From Balneolaceae bacterium (GTDB taxonomy: Bacteria > Bacteroidota > Rhodothermia > Balneolales > Balneolaceae), in the NCBI GenBank assembly GCA_007123985.1, contig SLGA01000176.1:1-34801 (forward strand): 34,801 nucleotides of DNA. The letters run 5' to 3'. Within the stretch, counting starts at the first letter, position 1; every line of letters begins with the position of its first letter. A model generated the notes under the pieces. The model had not been told where the DNA came from and did no database searches. It saw only the letters and a list, made by a program, of their open reading frames with translations. The translations under genes were made by a program, and so were the position numbers. This document shows positions 8,255 through 16,621 of this stretch, one piece after another.

Positions 8255-9349
8255 TTAACGTCCCGGTCGCAATACAATGTCTACAATTTCACCCGGTGAG
8301 AGTGCTATTTCTAATGAAGGATCAATGGCAATTTTCACAGGCAATCCGCTTTCGTAGATAGCTCCGGGTCTTTGCAACTGGCTGTCGATCATTCGTATAT
8401 GCGCACCAATCTGTTCGATATTCGCTTCAAAAAAGCTTCTGCCAGGCTTACGGGTACGAACTTCAACAGCCATACCCGGCTCTGGTTGTACGGTAAATGG
8501 TTGCCGCAGATATCCCACAATATAGGCCGGTTCTGCTGATTCGATTCGCAGCAGAGAATCACCGGCAGCCACATATTCACCCCGTTTATGGTGTACCAAA
8601 CTCACAACCCCGCTGATAGGTGCATAAATTGGTAACGGTGCTGCCTCTGCGAGCAATGCTTCCATTTTTTGCTCCTGAACCCGGATAGCAGCAAGAACAG
8701 GATCACGATCGGATCGGGTATCATACCGCAGAAAATCTTCGTTCTCTCTGATTTTTTCACCAAGAAATCGGATAAGCTCTTCGGTTTCAGTCACTTCAAT
8801 GGAAAGTAGTTCGTACTCCATTTTTGCAATTTCGTACTCTTGATCAGAAATAAGCTCTCTTTCAAAAAGCTCAGTCGCGCGCTGATAGTTTAATCGTGCC
8901 TGCCCTTTTCTCAGCTGTATAGATGCGAGCGAAATACGGGTATTCAGCTCTTCAATTTTAAGGTCTTCAAGGTTGGAGCGGTTCCTTAAATCATCGGCAC
9001 CGGCATCCATACTTTCCCGGATCAGATCACTTTCTGCACGAAGCAGGCGTAACTGCGCATTCACAAACAGCGTATCCTCCCTGTAGATCTGGCCAATCAG
9101 CTGGCCTTCTTCAACCCTGTCGAATTCATTGTAGTAGAAGTTAATTAAAATACCATTTGCAGGACTAGCCACTGTTGAATGATCTCCAACAACTTCTCCA
9201 ATCATTGCGGGAGAACTCACCTGATTTTCCCACAAGAAGAATACTATTATCCCTACAATCATAAATACCAGCACCGGCAATGCGCGAACGCGCAATTCTC
9301 TTAGACGCTGCTTAAAAGGAATGGGAACCGGAGTATATTTTTTTTCCAT
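8255..9349 (-). CDS. HlyD/EmrA-like membrane fusion (periplasmic adaptor) protein
   Basis: Single N-terminal TM, biotinyl-lipoyl-like VASPANGILINFYYNEFDRVEEGQLIGQI, long coiled-coil, second half PIYAPISGVVSLVHHKRGEYVAAGDSLLRI. Confidence 0.87.
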   Translation of the reverse strand: MEKKYTPVPIPFKQRLRELRVRALPVLVFMIVGIIVFFLWENQVSSPAMIGEVVGDHSTVASPANGILINFYYNEFDRVEEGQLIGQIYREDTLFVNAQLRLLRAESDLIRESMDAGADDLRNRSNLEDLKIEELNTRISLASIQLRKGQARLNYQRATELFERELISDQEYEIAKMEYELLSIEVTETEELIRFLGEKIRENEDFLRYDTRSDRDPVLAAIRVQEQKMEALLAEAAPLPIYAPISGVVSLVHHKRGEYVAAGDSLLRIESAEPAYIVGYLRQPFTVQPEPGMAVEVRTRKPGRSFFEANIEQIGAHIRMIDSQLQRPGAIYESGLPVKIAIDPSLEIALSPGEIVDIVLRPGR

Positions 9350-9352
9350 AGC

Positions 9353-10039
9353 CTAAATCTCCGATTCATCTTCAGCCCGAAGGCTGCTTACATTTGTAAC
9401 ACCTTCTATCGATTTTATTTCATCAAGTAGTAAGTCCACCCTATCCGGATCACGCATCAGCAATCTGTAGGAGAGATGTGTGGCATCAGAGTCATCACCT
9501 GATCGCTGTGATGCAAGCTTTGTTTTTAAGGTATGGCGTTGCAGAAAGTTTTGAAGCTGATCCAGTTTTGACAGTGGCAGTGCCCAGCTTAGATTCAATA
9601 TCAGATCGTACCGCTGCCGTGCACCAAAATTTGTAAACCAGATAAATATCAATGCCAGAGCCGCCACAAGTACACCGATAACAGCGGTTGTGAATTTTTG
9701 GGTACCACAAGCCATCCCAACAACAATAAGGGAGAGAATATAGACCGTATCAAGTGTATCCCGGAGTATATTTCTAAAACGAACAATGGCAAAAACAGCC
9801 AGTAAACTGAAGGCTGTAACAAGGTTGTTATCCAGAACCATCATTACAAGCGCAACGGTAATAGGTATTATGATTAGTGAACTCACAAAATTTCGTGAAT
9901 AAGAGAGTCCGGTGTGGGTGTACATATAGACCCACGCAAGCAACTGGCCGCACATAAACGCTAAAAGAAGGCCTAAAAGCAATGTAGGCAGATCTGTTGG
10001 AAGCGGAGCCGTATCGCCAAATTGTAACCAATCATTCAT
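9353..10039 (-). CDS. DUF4956 family membrane protein
   Basis: Multi-TM N-terminus with SYSRNFVSSLIIIPITVALVMMVLDNNLVTAFSLLAVFAIVRFRNILRDTLDTVYILSLIVVGMACG; adjacent to a VTC-domain gene, as is usual for DUF4956. Confidence 0.85.
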   Translation of the reverse strand: MNDWLQFGDTAPLPTDLPTLLLGLLLAFMCGQLLAWVYMYTHTGLSYSRNFVSSLIIIPITVALVMMVLDNNLVTAFSLLAVFAIVRFRNILRDTLDTVYILSLIVVGMACGTQKFTTAVIGVLVAALALIFIWFTNFGARQRYDLILNLSWALPLSKLDQLQNFLQRHTLKTKLASQRSGDDSDATHLSYRLLMRDPDRVDLLLDEIKSIEGVTNVSSLRAEDESEI

Positions 10040-10058
10040 AAACCGGGAAAACGTTTAG

Positions 10059-10808
10059 TTATACAGTAGTTAGTCTTCTGTTTTTAATTTTTATGATACC
10101 ATCAACATACTTTGCAGCAGATTGCTGTCTCAAATGGAAAACCTGAATAAGCTCTTCCATCCAGTGCGGAAACCTGTCTGTAAATTTCAATTCGAGAATT
10201 ACCGTGTTTCCAAAAACCGAAACAGCGTTGTTAAACTGAGCATTGAACCCATCAATGAGTTTAAAACGAGAACAACTTTGTACAGATCTGTCGAAGGTGA
10301 CCCTTGCAGAGTTGTTATCGTGCCTTTCATATGCTTCTCGCAGATACGCAACATGAATTTTTGGTGAGGCACCAATCAGATTTTGCAGATATATAAAATT
10401 TGATAGCGATTGTAACTGCTCCGGATTTTGGTGAACAAGATGGTTGTATGTGGGAATACCGCCGTTCAGAAGGTCATTAACAAACTCTCTCTTCACACTT
10501 GCGCGCTGTTTTTTAATTACTTTATTATATCTGCGTTTTATCTCAAAATAGACCGGGCCTTCATTTTCATTGTAGTATCTAAGGCGGAGTTTAAACCGGT
10601 TTCTGTCGCCATTAATGGTATCCTGATAGGTTTTCAGATTGTTCGAATCCAGATACAGACTGTTCACCCGATATGATAAATTCGGTTGGGTTTGGCCATA
10701 TAAGTCACAATCGAGATAGGTTCGAACAAATTGACGAATCTGCAGAGCTTTCGACTCAGAAATTCTGTACTTCAGCTCAAACCGCTGTCTCTGGATTTTA
10801 TCTACCAT
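10059..10808 (-). CDS. VTC-domain (polyphosphate polymerase-like) protein
   Basis: RFELKYRISESKALQIRQFVRTYLDCD...SYRVNSLYLDSNNLKTYQDTINGDRNRFKLRLRYYNENEGPVYFEIKRRYNKVIKKQRASVKRE, with basic residues and EIK typical of the VTC/CYTH-like tunnel fold. Confidence 0.9.
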   Translation of the reverse strand: MVDKIQRQRFELKYRISESKALQIRQFVRTYLDCDLYGQTQPNLSYRVNSLYLDSNNLKTYQDTINGDRNRFKLRLRYYNENEGPVYFEIKRRYNKVIKKQRASVKREFVNDLLNGGIPTYNHLVHQNPEQLQSLSNFIYLQNLIGASPKIHVAYLREAYERHDNNSARVTFDRSVQSCSRFKLIDGFNAQFNNAVSVFGNTVILELKFTDRFPHWMEELIQVFHLRQQSAAKYVDGIIKIKNRRLTTV

Positions 10809-10868
10809 GGTGCGTACAAATAAAACCTCTTTTTTCCGAGGCTTCCAACAATCAACTAATTAACGGCG

Positions 10869-10884
10869 TATCCTTTTAAGGATA
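10869..10884. promoter_or_regulatory. Possible operator: 7-bp inverted repeat upstream of the VTC gene
   Basis: TATCCTT-TT-AAGGATA, about 60 bp 5' of the VTC start codon (10808, minus strand). Confidence 0.35.
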
Positions 10885-10978
10885 ATCATATACTAATCGA
10901 GAAGAAAAATATTCTTTAACATTTTTGCTTTTCAATAAAATAAACAGCTTGATTCATAAGCACTAACAGAATTTTCAG

Positions 10979-11440
10979 CTATCCCGAAATGCGCATTCTG
11001 TTATTTCTTCCCTGTATGATTTTAATCAGATTTGAAACGCCGTAAAGAAGAAGAAATATGGCAATAAATAGCGCTACCGAATCGGGATTCATGATAATCA
11101 GTACAGCAATAATCAGGGTAAGAAAACCCATGATTGAAAATTGTAGTGCCAGTAATAAAATCAGCCCAAAGAAGCCTAAAAATGCCGCAAATGTGAATGG
11201 AATTAAATTTGGCAGGATGAAAATAATGATACCGGTAAGTACAGGAATAGCCGCTATAACTGGCGGGAACCGGAAATAGGCCATCAACAATCCAAGCGCC
11301 ATTAAGTAGCCTCCCGCAATCAGGTACAAAAAACCGGGATAACTCAAAGTAAGCACACCGGTAATAAGTGCAAGAATAGCGTTAAAAAGCTGGCGCTCTT
11401 TTGACCGATACTGAATATTAATCTGGAAGTATTGTGCCAT
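10979..11440 (-). CDS. HdeD/DUF308-family small membrane protein
   Basis: 153 aa, about six hydrophobic segments in pairs, PGFLYLIAGGYLMALGLLMAYFR, SVALFIAIFLLLYGVSNLIKIIQGR. Confidence 0.65.
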   Translation of the reverse strand: MAQYFQINIQYRSKERQLFNAILALITGVLTLSYPGFLYLIAGGYLMALGLLMAYFRFPPVIAAIPVLTGIIIFILPNLIPFTFAAFLGFFGLILLLALQFSIMGFLTLIIAVLIIMNPDSVALFIAIFLLLYGVSNLIKIIQGRNNRMRISG

Positions 11441-11470
11441 ATCCGTTTCCTGTTACATTCTGGATAAATT

Positions 11471-12811
11471 CTATCGGTTCATAATATTTTCAATCTCTTT
11501 TATCTCTTTTGGCACGTCTGTAAGATTTTCAACTCCGTTATCCAAAATAATGAGATTATCCTCAATCCTGATGCCGCCAAAATTATACAGAGATTCCACT
11601 TTTTCACGATTTAAATAACGAGCCTGATCACTGTTTTCAAGAGCAGGTTTGAGCAATGCTGGAATAAAGTAGATTCCGGGTTCGATGGTAATTACCATAC
11701 CGGGCATCAACTCGCGGCGTACGCGAAGAAATCGAATTCCCGGCCTGTCAATCCGATCCACTCCTTTGGGATAACCACCCACATCGTGTGTATCGAGGCC
11801 GAGAAAATGACCCAGTCCATGCGGGAAAAAGAGAGCGAAAATATTTTTTTCCATCATCTCTTCGATACTGCCCTTCACAATGCCAATATCTTTGAGACCA
11901 TGCAGAATGATACGGCATGCGGCAAGATGAAGCTCCTCCATTTTAACACCGGGAGTAACCATATCAATTGTTTTATTCAGTGCATCAAGGCATACCTGAT
12001 AAACAGCAGCCTGATTACCCGAAAATCGTCCGTTTACAGGAAATGTACGTGTAACGTCCGACGAATATCCCTTGAATTCGTACCCTGCATCTATTAAATA
12101 GAGTTCACCGTTGTTGATGGTTTGATTATTTTCCGTGTAGTGTAAAATGGCGCTGTTTACACCACCCGCGTGGATACCTGAATAGGCCGGTTGCAATAAT
12201 CCGTTTTTCTTTTGATGATAGTCGAAGATCGCTTTTGTTTCGTACTCATTCATACCCGGCTTCAAAGCTTTCATTACTTCAAGATGTGCCAAGTTATTTA
12301 CGCGTGCCGCCTCCCGCATGCAATCCAGTTCATATTCAGTTTTTATACTTCTGCAATAGGTTATCGCATCTGCAAGAGTTTCGGTATCAACGGTTAGTTC
12401 GCGATTTAAGTCCTCAATAAACTCAGCCTGTTCTTCATCAAGGCAGTAGATTAAACCCGGTTTTCTGCTATTCAGAACGGTGAGAAGCTCATTATTAAAG
12501 TGAAGATGATCCGGATTGTAAGACTCTTTAATCTCTGCGGGTTCTTTAATCCTGCCGTGCCAAACTGCAAATTGTGCATCCCGCTTCGGTGCAAATAGAT
12601 GAAAATCACCTGACTTAATATCAATTACAGCATGATAATCAGGTTCATTAACCCCTGTGAGATACCAAAAATTACTCTCCTGCCGAAAGGGGAATTCGTA
12701 ATCGGTACCATAACGGTACATAATTTCGGCACCTTTCAAGTAGATGAGACCTTCCTGATTCTCTTCAAACAGAGATAGCAGTTTTTCACGATGCATTTTT
12801 GCTGCTGACAT
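11471..12811 (-). CDS. pepP: Xaa-Pro aminopeptidase (M24B, PepP-like)
   Basis: YLTGVNEPD; metal-binding motifs YLIDAGYEFKGYSSDVTRTFPVNG, HGLGHFLGLDTHDVGGYP, GMVITIEPGIYFIP, GGIRIEDN. Confidence 0.94.
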   Translation of the reverse strand: MSAAKMHREKLLSLFEENQEGLIYLKGAEIMYRYGTDYEFPFRQESNFWYLTGVNEPDYHAVIDIKSGDFHLFAPKRDAQFAVWHGRIKEPAEIKESYNPDHLHFNNELLTVLNSRKPGLIYCLDEEQAEFIEDLNRELTVDTETLADAITYCRSIKTEYELDCMREAARVNNLAHLEVMKALKPGMNEYETKAIFDYHQKKNGLLQPAYSGIHAGGVNSAILHYTENNQTINNGELYLIDAGYEFKGYSSDVTRTFPVNGRFSGNQAAVYQVCLDALNKTIDMVTPGVKMEELHLAACRIILHGLKDIGIVKGSIEEMMEKNIFALFFPHGLGHFLGLDTHDVGGYPKGVDRIDRPGIRFLRVRRELMPGMVITIEPGIYFIPALLKPALENSDQARYLNREKVESLYNFGGIRIEDNLIILDNGVENLTDVPKEIKEIENIMNR

Positions 12812-12900
12812 AATTTTCCGTCATTTATAGTTTTTTGAGCAGGCTGATGAATGAAGTTCCTGCAGTAATGGAGTTCATTGGAATTTAGCAGTTGATTCGA

Positions 12901-13815
12901 TCAATCAAAAAAGTTACGCAATGATTGCGGCATATTTTTAATATAACCTGCTTCCGCCTCTGATAAAGAAAGTGTTGATAAATCTGCATTCAACATGGAG
13001 GTTTTCCCATCTTTAACCATAGTAACCGATGGATTTCTGTTTGATAAAGCCTTTTCAAGATCTGCACTAATCATACCACTGCTAACCCCCTTTTCATTCA
13101 TAACAGCAAATAGATATGGCCCGGTATGTTCTCCCGCAAGCAGTGTAACAGCAAGCCTGGATCCATCACCAAAATCGATGATTTTGTAGTAATGACATAA
13201 CGGTATGCCTTCAAATTCTCCCTGAAAGGCAAGGTATCGTTTTCTGCCGCTAAATCCATCATCCCAAAAGCTATTTAGCAGATGAACCGAAAAATCTGCA
13301 AGTTTTTTTCCTGCACTTTTTTTCAAAAATCCTCTTTGAAACCAGTATTCTGCATCTCTCTCAAGAGGAGCAATTGTTGTTTGGTGAAACTGCGAAGGTA
13401 CCGCCTTTGTCTCCCCGTTTGAGCATTCAAACCACAAATCATCAACACCGTTTGTTAGTACAATGTATTTTGCACCAACTGATTGATTATAACGGGCTGC
13501 CTGCGCTGCTGTTCCCATAGTAATTGCCACGTTTTCGGCCTTGCACTCTATTAAAATTTCGGGACTCATAGCAGAGCCGTGGATAATCAGGTCTGCGCGC
13601 AGATCATTTGTAGCATGCTGACTTTTCACAGGATTCTCAATACCAATTCGTGATTTTTTCACATCTGTTTGATGCAAAAGAAATTCAAGCCAGGAAAGCC
13701 GAACTCTCTCTTCCGGTCGATTCTTGAATCGTTTTTTTAAAACCGGATTAAAAAGCCATTTTTGACTCTTATCAATTCTGATTTGCGGGAAGTGCATTTG
13801 GGCAGGACTCTTCAT
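12901..13815 (-). CDS. Stand-alone type I restriction HsdR N-terminal-domain (PD-(D/E)xK-like) protein with extra C-terminal domain
   Basis: RPEERVRLSWLEFLL...RADLIIHGSAMSPEILIECKAENVAITMGTAAQAARYNQSVGAKYIVLTNGVDDLWFE: D...ECK nuclease-like motif; about 150 aa C-terminal extension; no hsdM or hsdS nearby. Confidence 0.8.
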   Translation of the reverse strand: MKSPAQMHFPQIRIDKSQKWLFNPVLKKRFKNRPEERVRLSWLEFLLHQTDVKKSRIGIENPVKSQHATNDLRADLIIHGSAMSPEILIECKAENVAITMGTAAQAARYNQSVGAKYIVLTNGVDDLWFECSNGETKAVPSQFHQTTIAPLERDAEYWFQRGFLKKSAGKKLADFSVHLLNSFWDDGFSGRKRYLAFQGEFEGIPLCHYYKIIDFGDGSRLAVTLLAGEHTGPYLFAVMNEKGVSSGMISADLEKALSNRNPSVTMVKDGKTSMLNADLSTLSLSEAEAGYIKNMPQSLRNFFD

Positions 13816-13838
13816 AAGGTTTGAAAAGTACCAAACAT

Positions 13839-13888
13839 CAGGGGTTCAAGAAAGATCTCATTTAAATGACATCTGTTCAGAACCCCTG
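13839..13888. repeat. Long nested inverted repeat between yidC and the HsdR-N gene
   Basis: CAGGGGTTC (13839-13847) / GAACCCCTG (13880-13888), enclosing AGAT-C-TCATTTAAATGA-C-ATCT. Confidence 0.7.
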
Positions 13889-13898
13889 TATAAAAACT

Positions 13899-15749
13899 CT
13901 ATTTTTTCTTTTTGCCTTTTTTAGATGGTCTCTTTTTGCCCTTGTTATCTTCTTCCGGCTCAGGCTTCTTGTTGCTCATCTGCTTATTAATTATAGCCTG
14001 CTGTGCAATTGAAAGCACATTATACACCAGGTAATACAAACTCAAACCTGAGGCAAAATTATTAAACACAAAAAGAAGTATGAACGGGATGATATAGGTA
14101 AAGGCCTTCATGTTTGGCCCGCCACTTGGTGCAGCACCACCACTCATTCCTCCTGATATCTTTGTCTGAAGGAACATAGCAGCAGACATTAGCAGCACAA
14201 AACCGGCGATCTGATCACCCAGGAAGGGGATAGTGAACGGTAGATCCAGAATATAATCCGGTGCAGACAGATCACCTGCCCACAAGAACGACTGCTGACG
14301 AATAAGCATGGAGTTCTGAAAAAAGAAAAAGAGTGTGATAAGAATCGGGAACTGCAACAACATCGGCAAACACCCGCCCAGCGGATTTACTTTTGCCCTT
14401 TTATACAGTGCAATTGTCTCTTTTTGCTGCTTTTGCGGATCATCTTTGTACTTTTCCTGAATCTCTTTCATCTGCGGCTGAAGCTCTTTCATAGCCGCCA
14501 TACTTTTGAAACTTTTCTGTGTAAGCGGGAAAAGAATCAGCTTGATAATCACACCAAACAGAATAATCAGTACTCCATAGTTACTGATAAACATACTTCC
14601 AAATGCAAAAAACGGGATTACCAAAAACCTTACAAGCGGATCGGCAAACCAGCGTATCAACGCATACCCGATTTCAATTACATCGTATGCATTTTCATGA
14701 AAATCACGCAGGTCGTAATATCTCAGCGGGCCTGCATAAAGTTCGTATGTAAGAGTTGGATTTTGAGCAAAACTGGACTGTACAGCCACCTGGTAGCGGT
14801 GGATTGTACCCGGTAATGACGGGTCTCCATCAACCTCACCTGAAAGAATAGCAGCATTTGAGTGTGTTACCGGCTTAATGTACTGCCCAAAAAACCTGGT
14901 TTTGGTCATTACCCAATCAATGGTACCGTTAAACCTCTGTTCGCCGGTGCCTTCTTCACCAATTTGCAGTTTCTCCATACTACCGCCAAGAAACACATTG
15001 GCTGAAGAGTTCATAGCATCCTGAACAAAATCTCTTTCTGTTAGGTTGAGTGCGGCTGTCCAGCCAAAATCAACATTGGTTCCACTGATGTAAGACTCCA
15101 TGTTAACCAGCTCCACATCAACCGAATATGCATACTGCCCTGCATAAAATGTATAGGTAAACCGAATTTCAGAATCATCATCAAGTGCAAGCCTGTACCC
15201 GATGTTTATGCTTTCACCATCTTCCAGCTCAAAGCTGCCGCTTTCATGGAGAGGTTCAAAAACCAGTTCGTTGGTTTCAATGTTGTAATTCTGATGAGAA
15301 AGAAATCCTAATGAGTAGGCAGAACGCAGGGTATCCGCGATCATTTGAACATTAAACTGATCCCATGTTTTATGCTCGAGAAGCGTGTACTTTACAGGTC
15401 CGGCACCAACATTAGACAGTTCAATTTCATAAAGAGGTGTGGTTACGGTAGTCGTCAGAGTATCACTGATTGATGCATTTGCAAAACTTCCCAGTGCCCG
15501 TGCTTGTGTTTGTTCCGGCTCTTGAATTTCGCCAATCTGAGCATCCGTTCTGGGTCTGTCCGCATCAATCGTATCAGGATCTTCAATACCAGGCTGCTGT
15601 TCTGCCTGAATTGCAGCAATACTATCTTGTGCAGCTAACCGCTCTGCTTCTCTTCGCTCAAGCTCTTCCTGGCTTGGCATTGTGGACCACGCCCAGGCAA
15701 TCGTGATAACAAAAATGAGTAGGAGTCCTGTAACTGTATTTCTGTCCAA
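13899..15749 (-). CDS. yidC: Membrane protein insertase YidC
   Basis: MDRNTVTGLLLIFVITIAWAWS N-terminus; periplasmic domain; YGVLIILFGVIIKLILFPLTQKSFKSMAAMKELQPQMKEIQEKYKDDPQKQQKETIALYKRAKVNPLGGCLPMLLQFPIL; basic C-tail. Confidence 0.97.
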   Translation of the reverse strand: MDRNTVTGLLLIFVITIAWAWSTMPSQEELERREAERLAAQDSIAAIQAEQQPGIEDPDTIDADRPRTDAQIGEIQEPEQTQARALGSFANASISDTLTTTVTTPLYEIELSNVGAGPVKYTLLEHKTWDQFNVQMIADTLRSAYSLGFLSHQNYNIETNELVFEPLHESGSFELEDGESINIGYRLALDDDSEIRFTYTFYAGQYAYSVDVELVNMESYISGTNVDFGWTAALNLTERDFVQDAMNSSANVFLGGSMEKLQIGEEGTGEQRFNGTIDWVMTKTRFFGQYIKPVTHSNAAILSGEVDGDPSLPGTIHRYQVAVQSSFAQNPTLTYELYAGPLRYYDLRDFHENAYDVIEIGYALIRWFADPLVRFLVIPFFAFGSMFISNYGVLIILFGVIIKLILFPLTQKSFKSMAAMKELQPQMKEIQEKYKDDPQKQQKETIALYKRAKVNPLGGCLPMLLQFPILITLFFFFQNSMLIRQQSFLWAGDLSAPDYILDLPFTIPFLGDQIAGFVLLMSAAMFLQTKISGGMSGGAAPSGGPNMKAFTYIIPFILLFVFNNFASGLSLYYLVYNVLSIAQQAIINKQMSNKKPEPEEDNKGKKRPSKKGKKKK

Positions 15750-15762
15750 AATTCTGTATCAG

Positions 15763-16218
15763 TTATTTATCGTGATTGTTTGGTGCGGGAGTGTTATCGG
15801 GTAAAAACCTTGCCAATCGCTCTCTTGTTTTGTGCAGCAGATCCACAACCTGGGTATTTGCACTTTCGAGGGTAAGCTGGTCATTTCCTGCCATGAACAC
15901 CCCATGGATGCCGTACCTGTTTTGAGAGAAAAGATCTTGCAGAAGATGTTGGTTTTTCCGGTAAGATTCGCGCATTAATCGTTTGACTTTATTACGCTTA
16001 ACAGCGCTTTTAATCTTTTTTTTCGGAGCTACGAACCCAACATAGCAACCCTCAGCGGGATCGTTATAGATGCGGTAACGAAATTGGAGAGAATCTGAGT
16101 TCAGCACGGTTGACTTTTCAAAAAGGCGCTCGAAGTTGCGCCTTCCACGCAATATTTTAAATCGGGGCAATGAATGATCGGTGGTATGTAGTTCGCTACT
16201 ACTTACCTCCTCTTTCAT
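15763..16218 (-). CDS. rnpA: Ribonuclease P protein component
   Basis: [18 protein letters not shown]...[32 protein letters not shown] (RNPP signature). The track starts at a GTG (16221); ATG at 16218. Between rpmH and yidC. Confidence 0.95.
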   Translation of the reverse strand: MKEEVSSSELHTTDHSLPRFKILRGRRNFERLFEKSTVLNSDSLQFRYRIYNDPAEGCYVGFVAPKKKIKSAVKRNKVKRLMRESYRKNQHLLQDLFSQNRYGIHGVFMAGNDQLTLESANTQVVDLLHKTRERLARFLPDNTPAPNNHDK

Positions 16219-16354
16219 CACTAACCGTAAGCTTATGTCTTCCTTTTTTTCTGCGGCGCTTAATCACTTCCTGACCATCTTTTGTGCTCATTCGCTTCCT
16301 GAAGCCGTGCTTGTTTACTCTCTTACGTTTACTTGGCTGAAATGTACGTTTCAT
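16199..16354 (-). CDS. rpmH: 50S ribosomal protein L34 (not in the ORF track because it is short)
   Basis: Reverse-strand translation [51 protein letters not shown]: diagnostic bL34 sequence, followed by rnpA. Confidence 0.97.
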   Translation of the reverse strand: MKRTFQPSKRKRVNKHGFRKRMSTKDGQEVIKRRRKKGRHKLTVSDERGGK

Positions 16355-16621
16355 GTTCTGTTAAATTAAATAAATTCGTTTTACCTGTTTTTAGATAGAC
16401 CCCAAAAATAAGAAGAAAATAGATAAATCCGAACCCTTTATTTCTAATAAAACTTCACATCGAACATCAATCTTTCTGCCATTGTTGCGTTAAGTAATAA
16501 AATTAAAAACATGGCACTATATTTGTTCTCATAATTCAGCAACCAAACTACTGCTCAATACTGTTGAACAGCGCTTTATTTAGCTGTATTTTACCAGACT
16601 AATTAAAAAACGATTTTATTC

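Noticed and set aside
10640-10660. tRNA T-loop-like GTTCGAATCC
   Set aside because: Lies within the VTC CDS, with no acceptor stem, D-arm or anticodon arm found around it.
12901-13815. Part of a type I restriction-modification system
   Set aside because: No hsdM, hsdS or helicase domain in the window; only the N-terminal HsdR-like domain is present, so an R-M system call is unsupported.
16355-16621. oriC-like region beside rpmH
   Set aside because: No dnaA, no recognisable cluster of DnaA boxes and no dnaN; it looks like an AT-rich divergent promoter region only.
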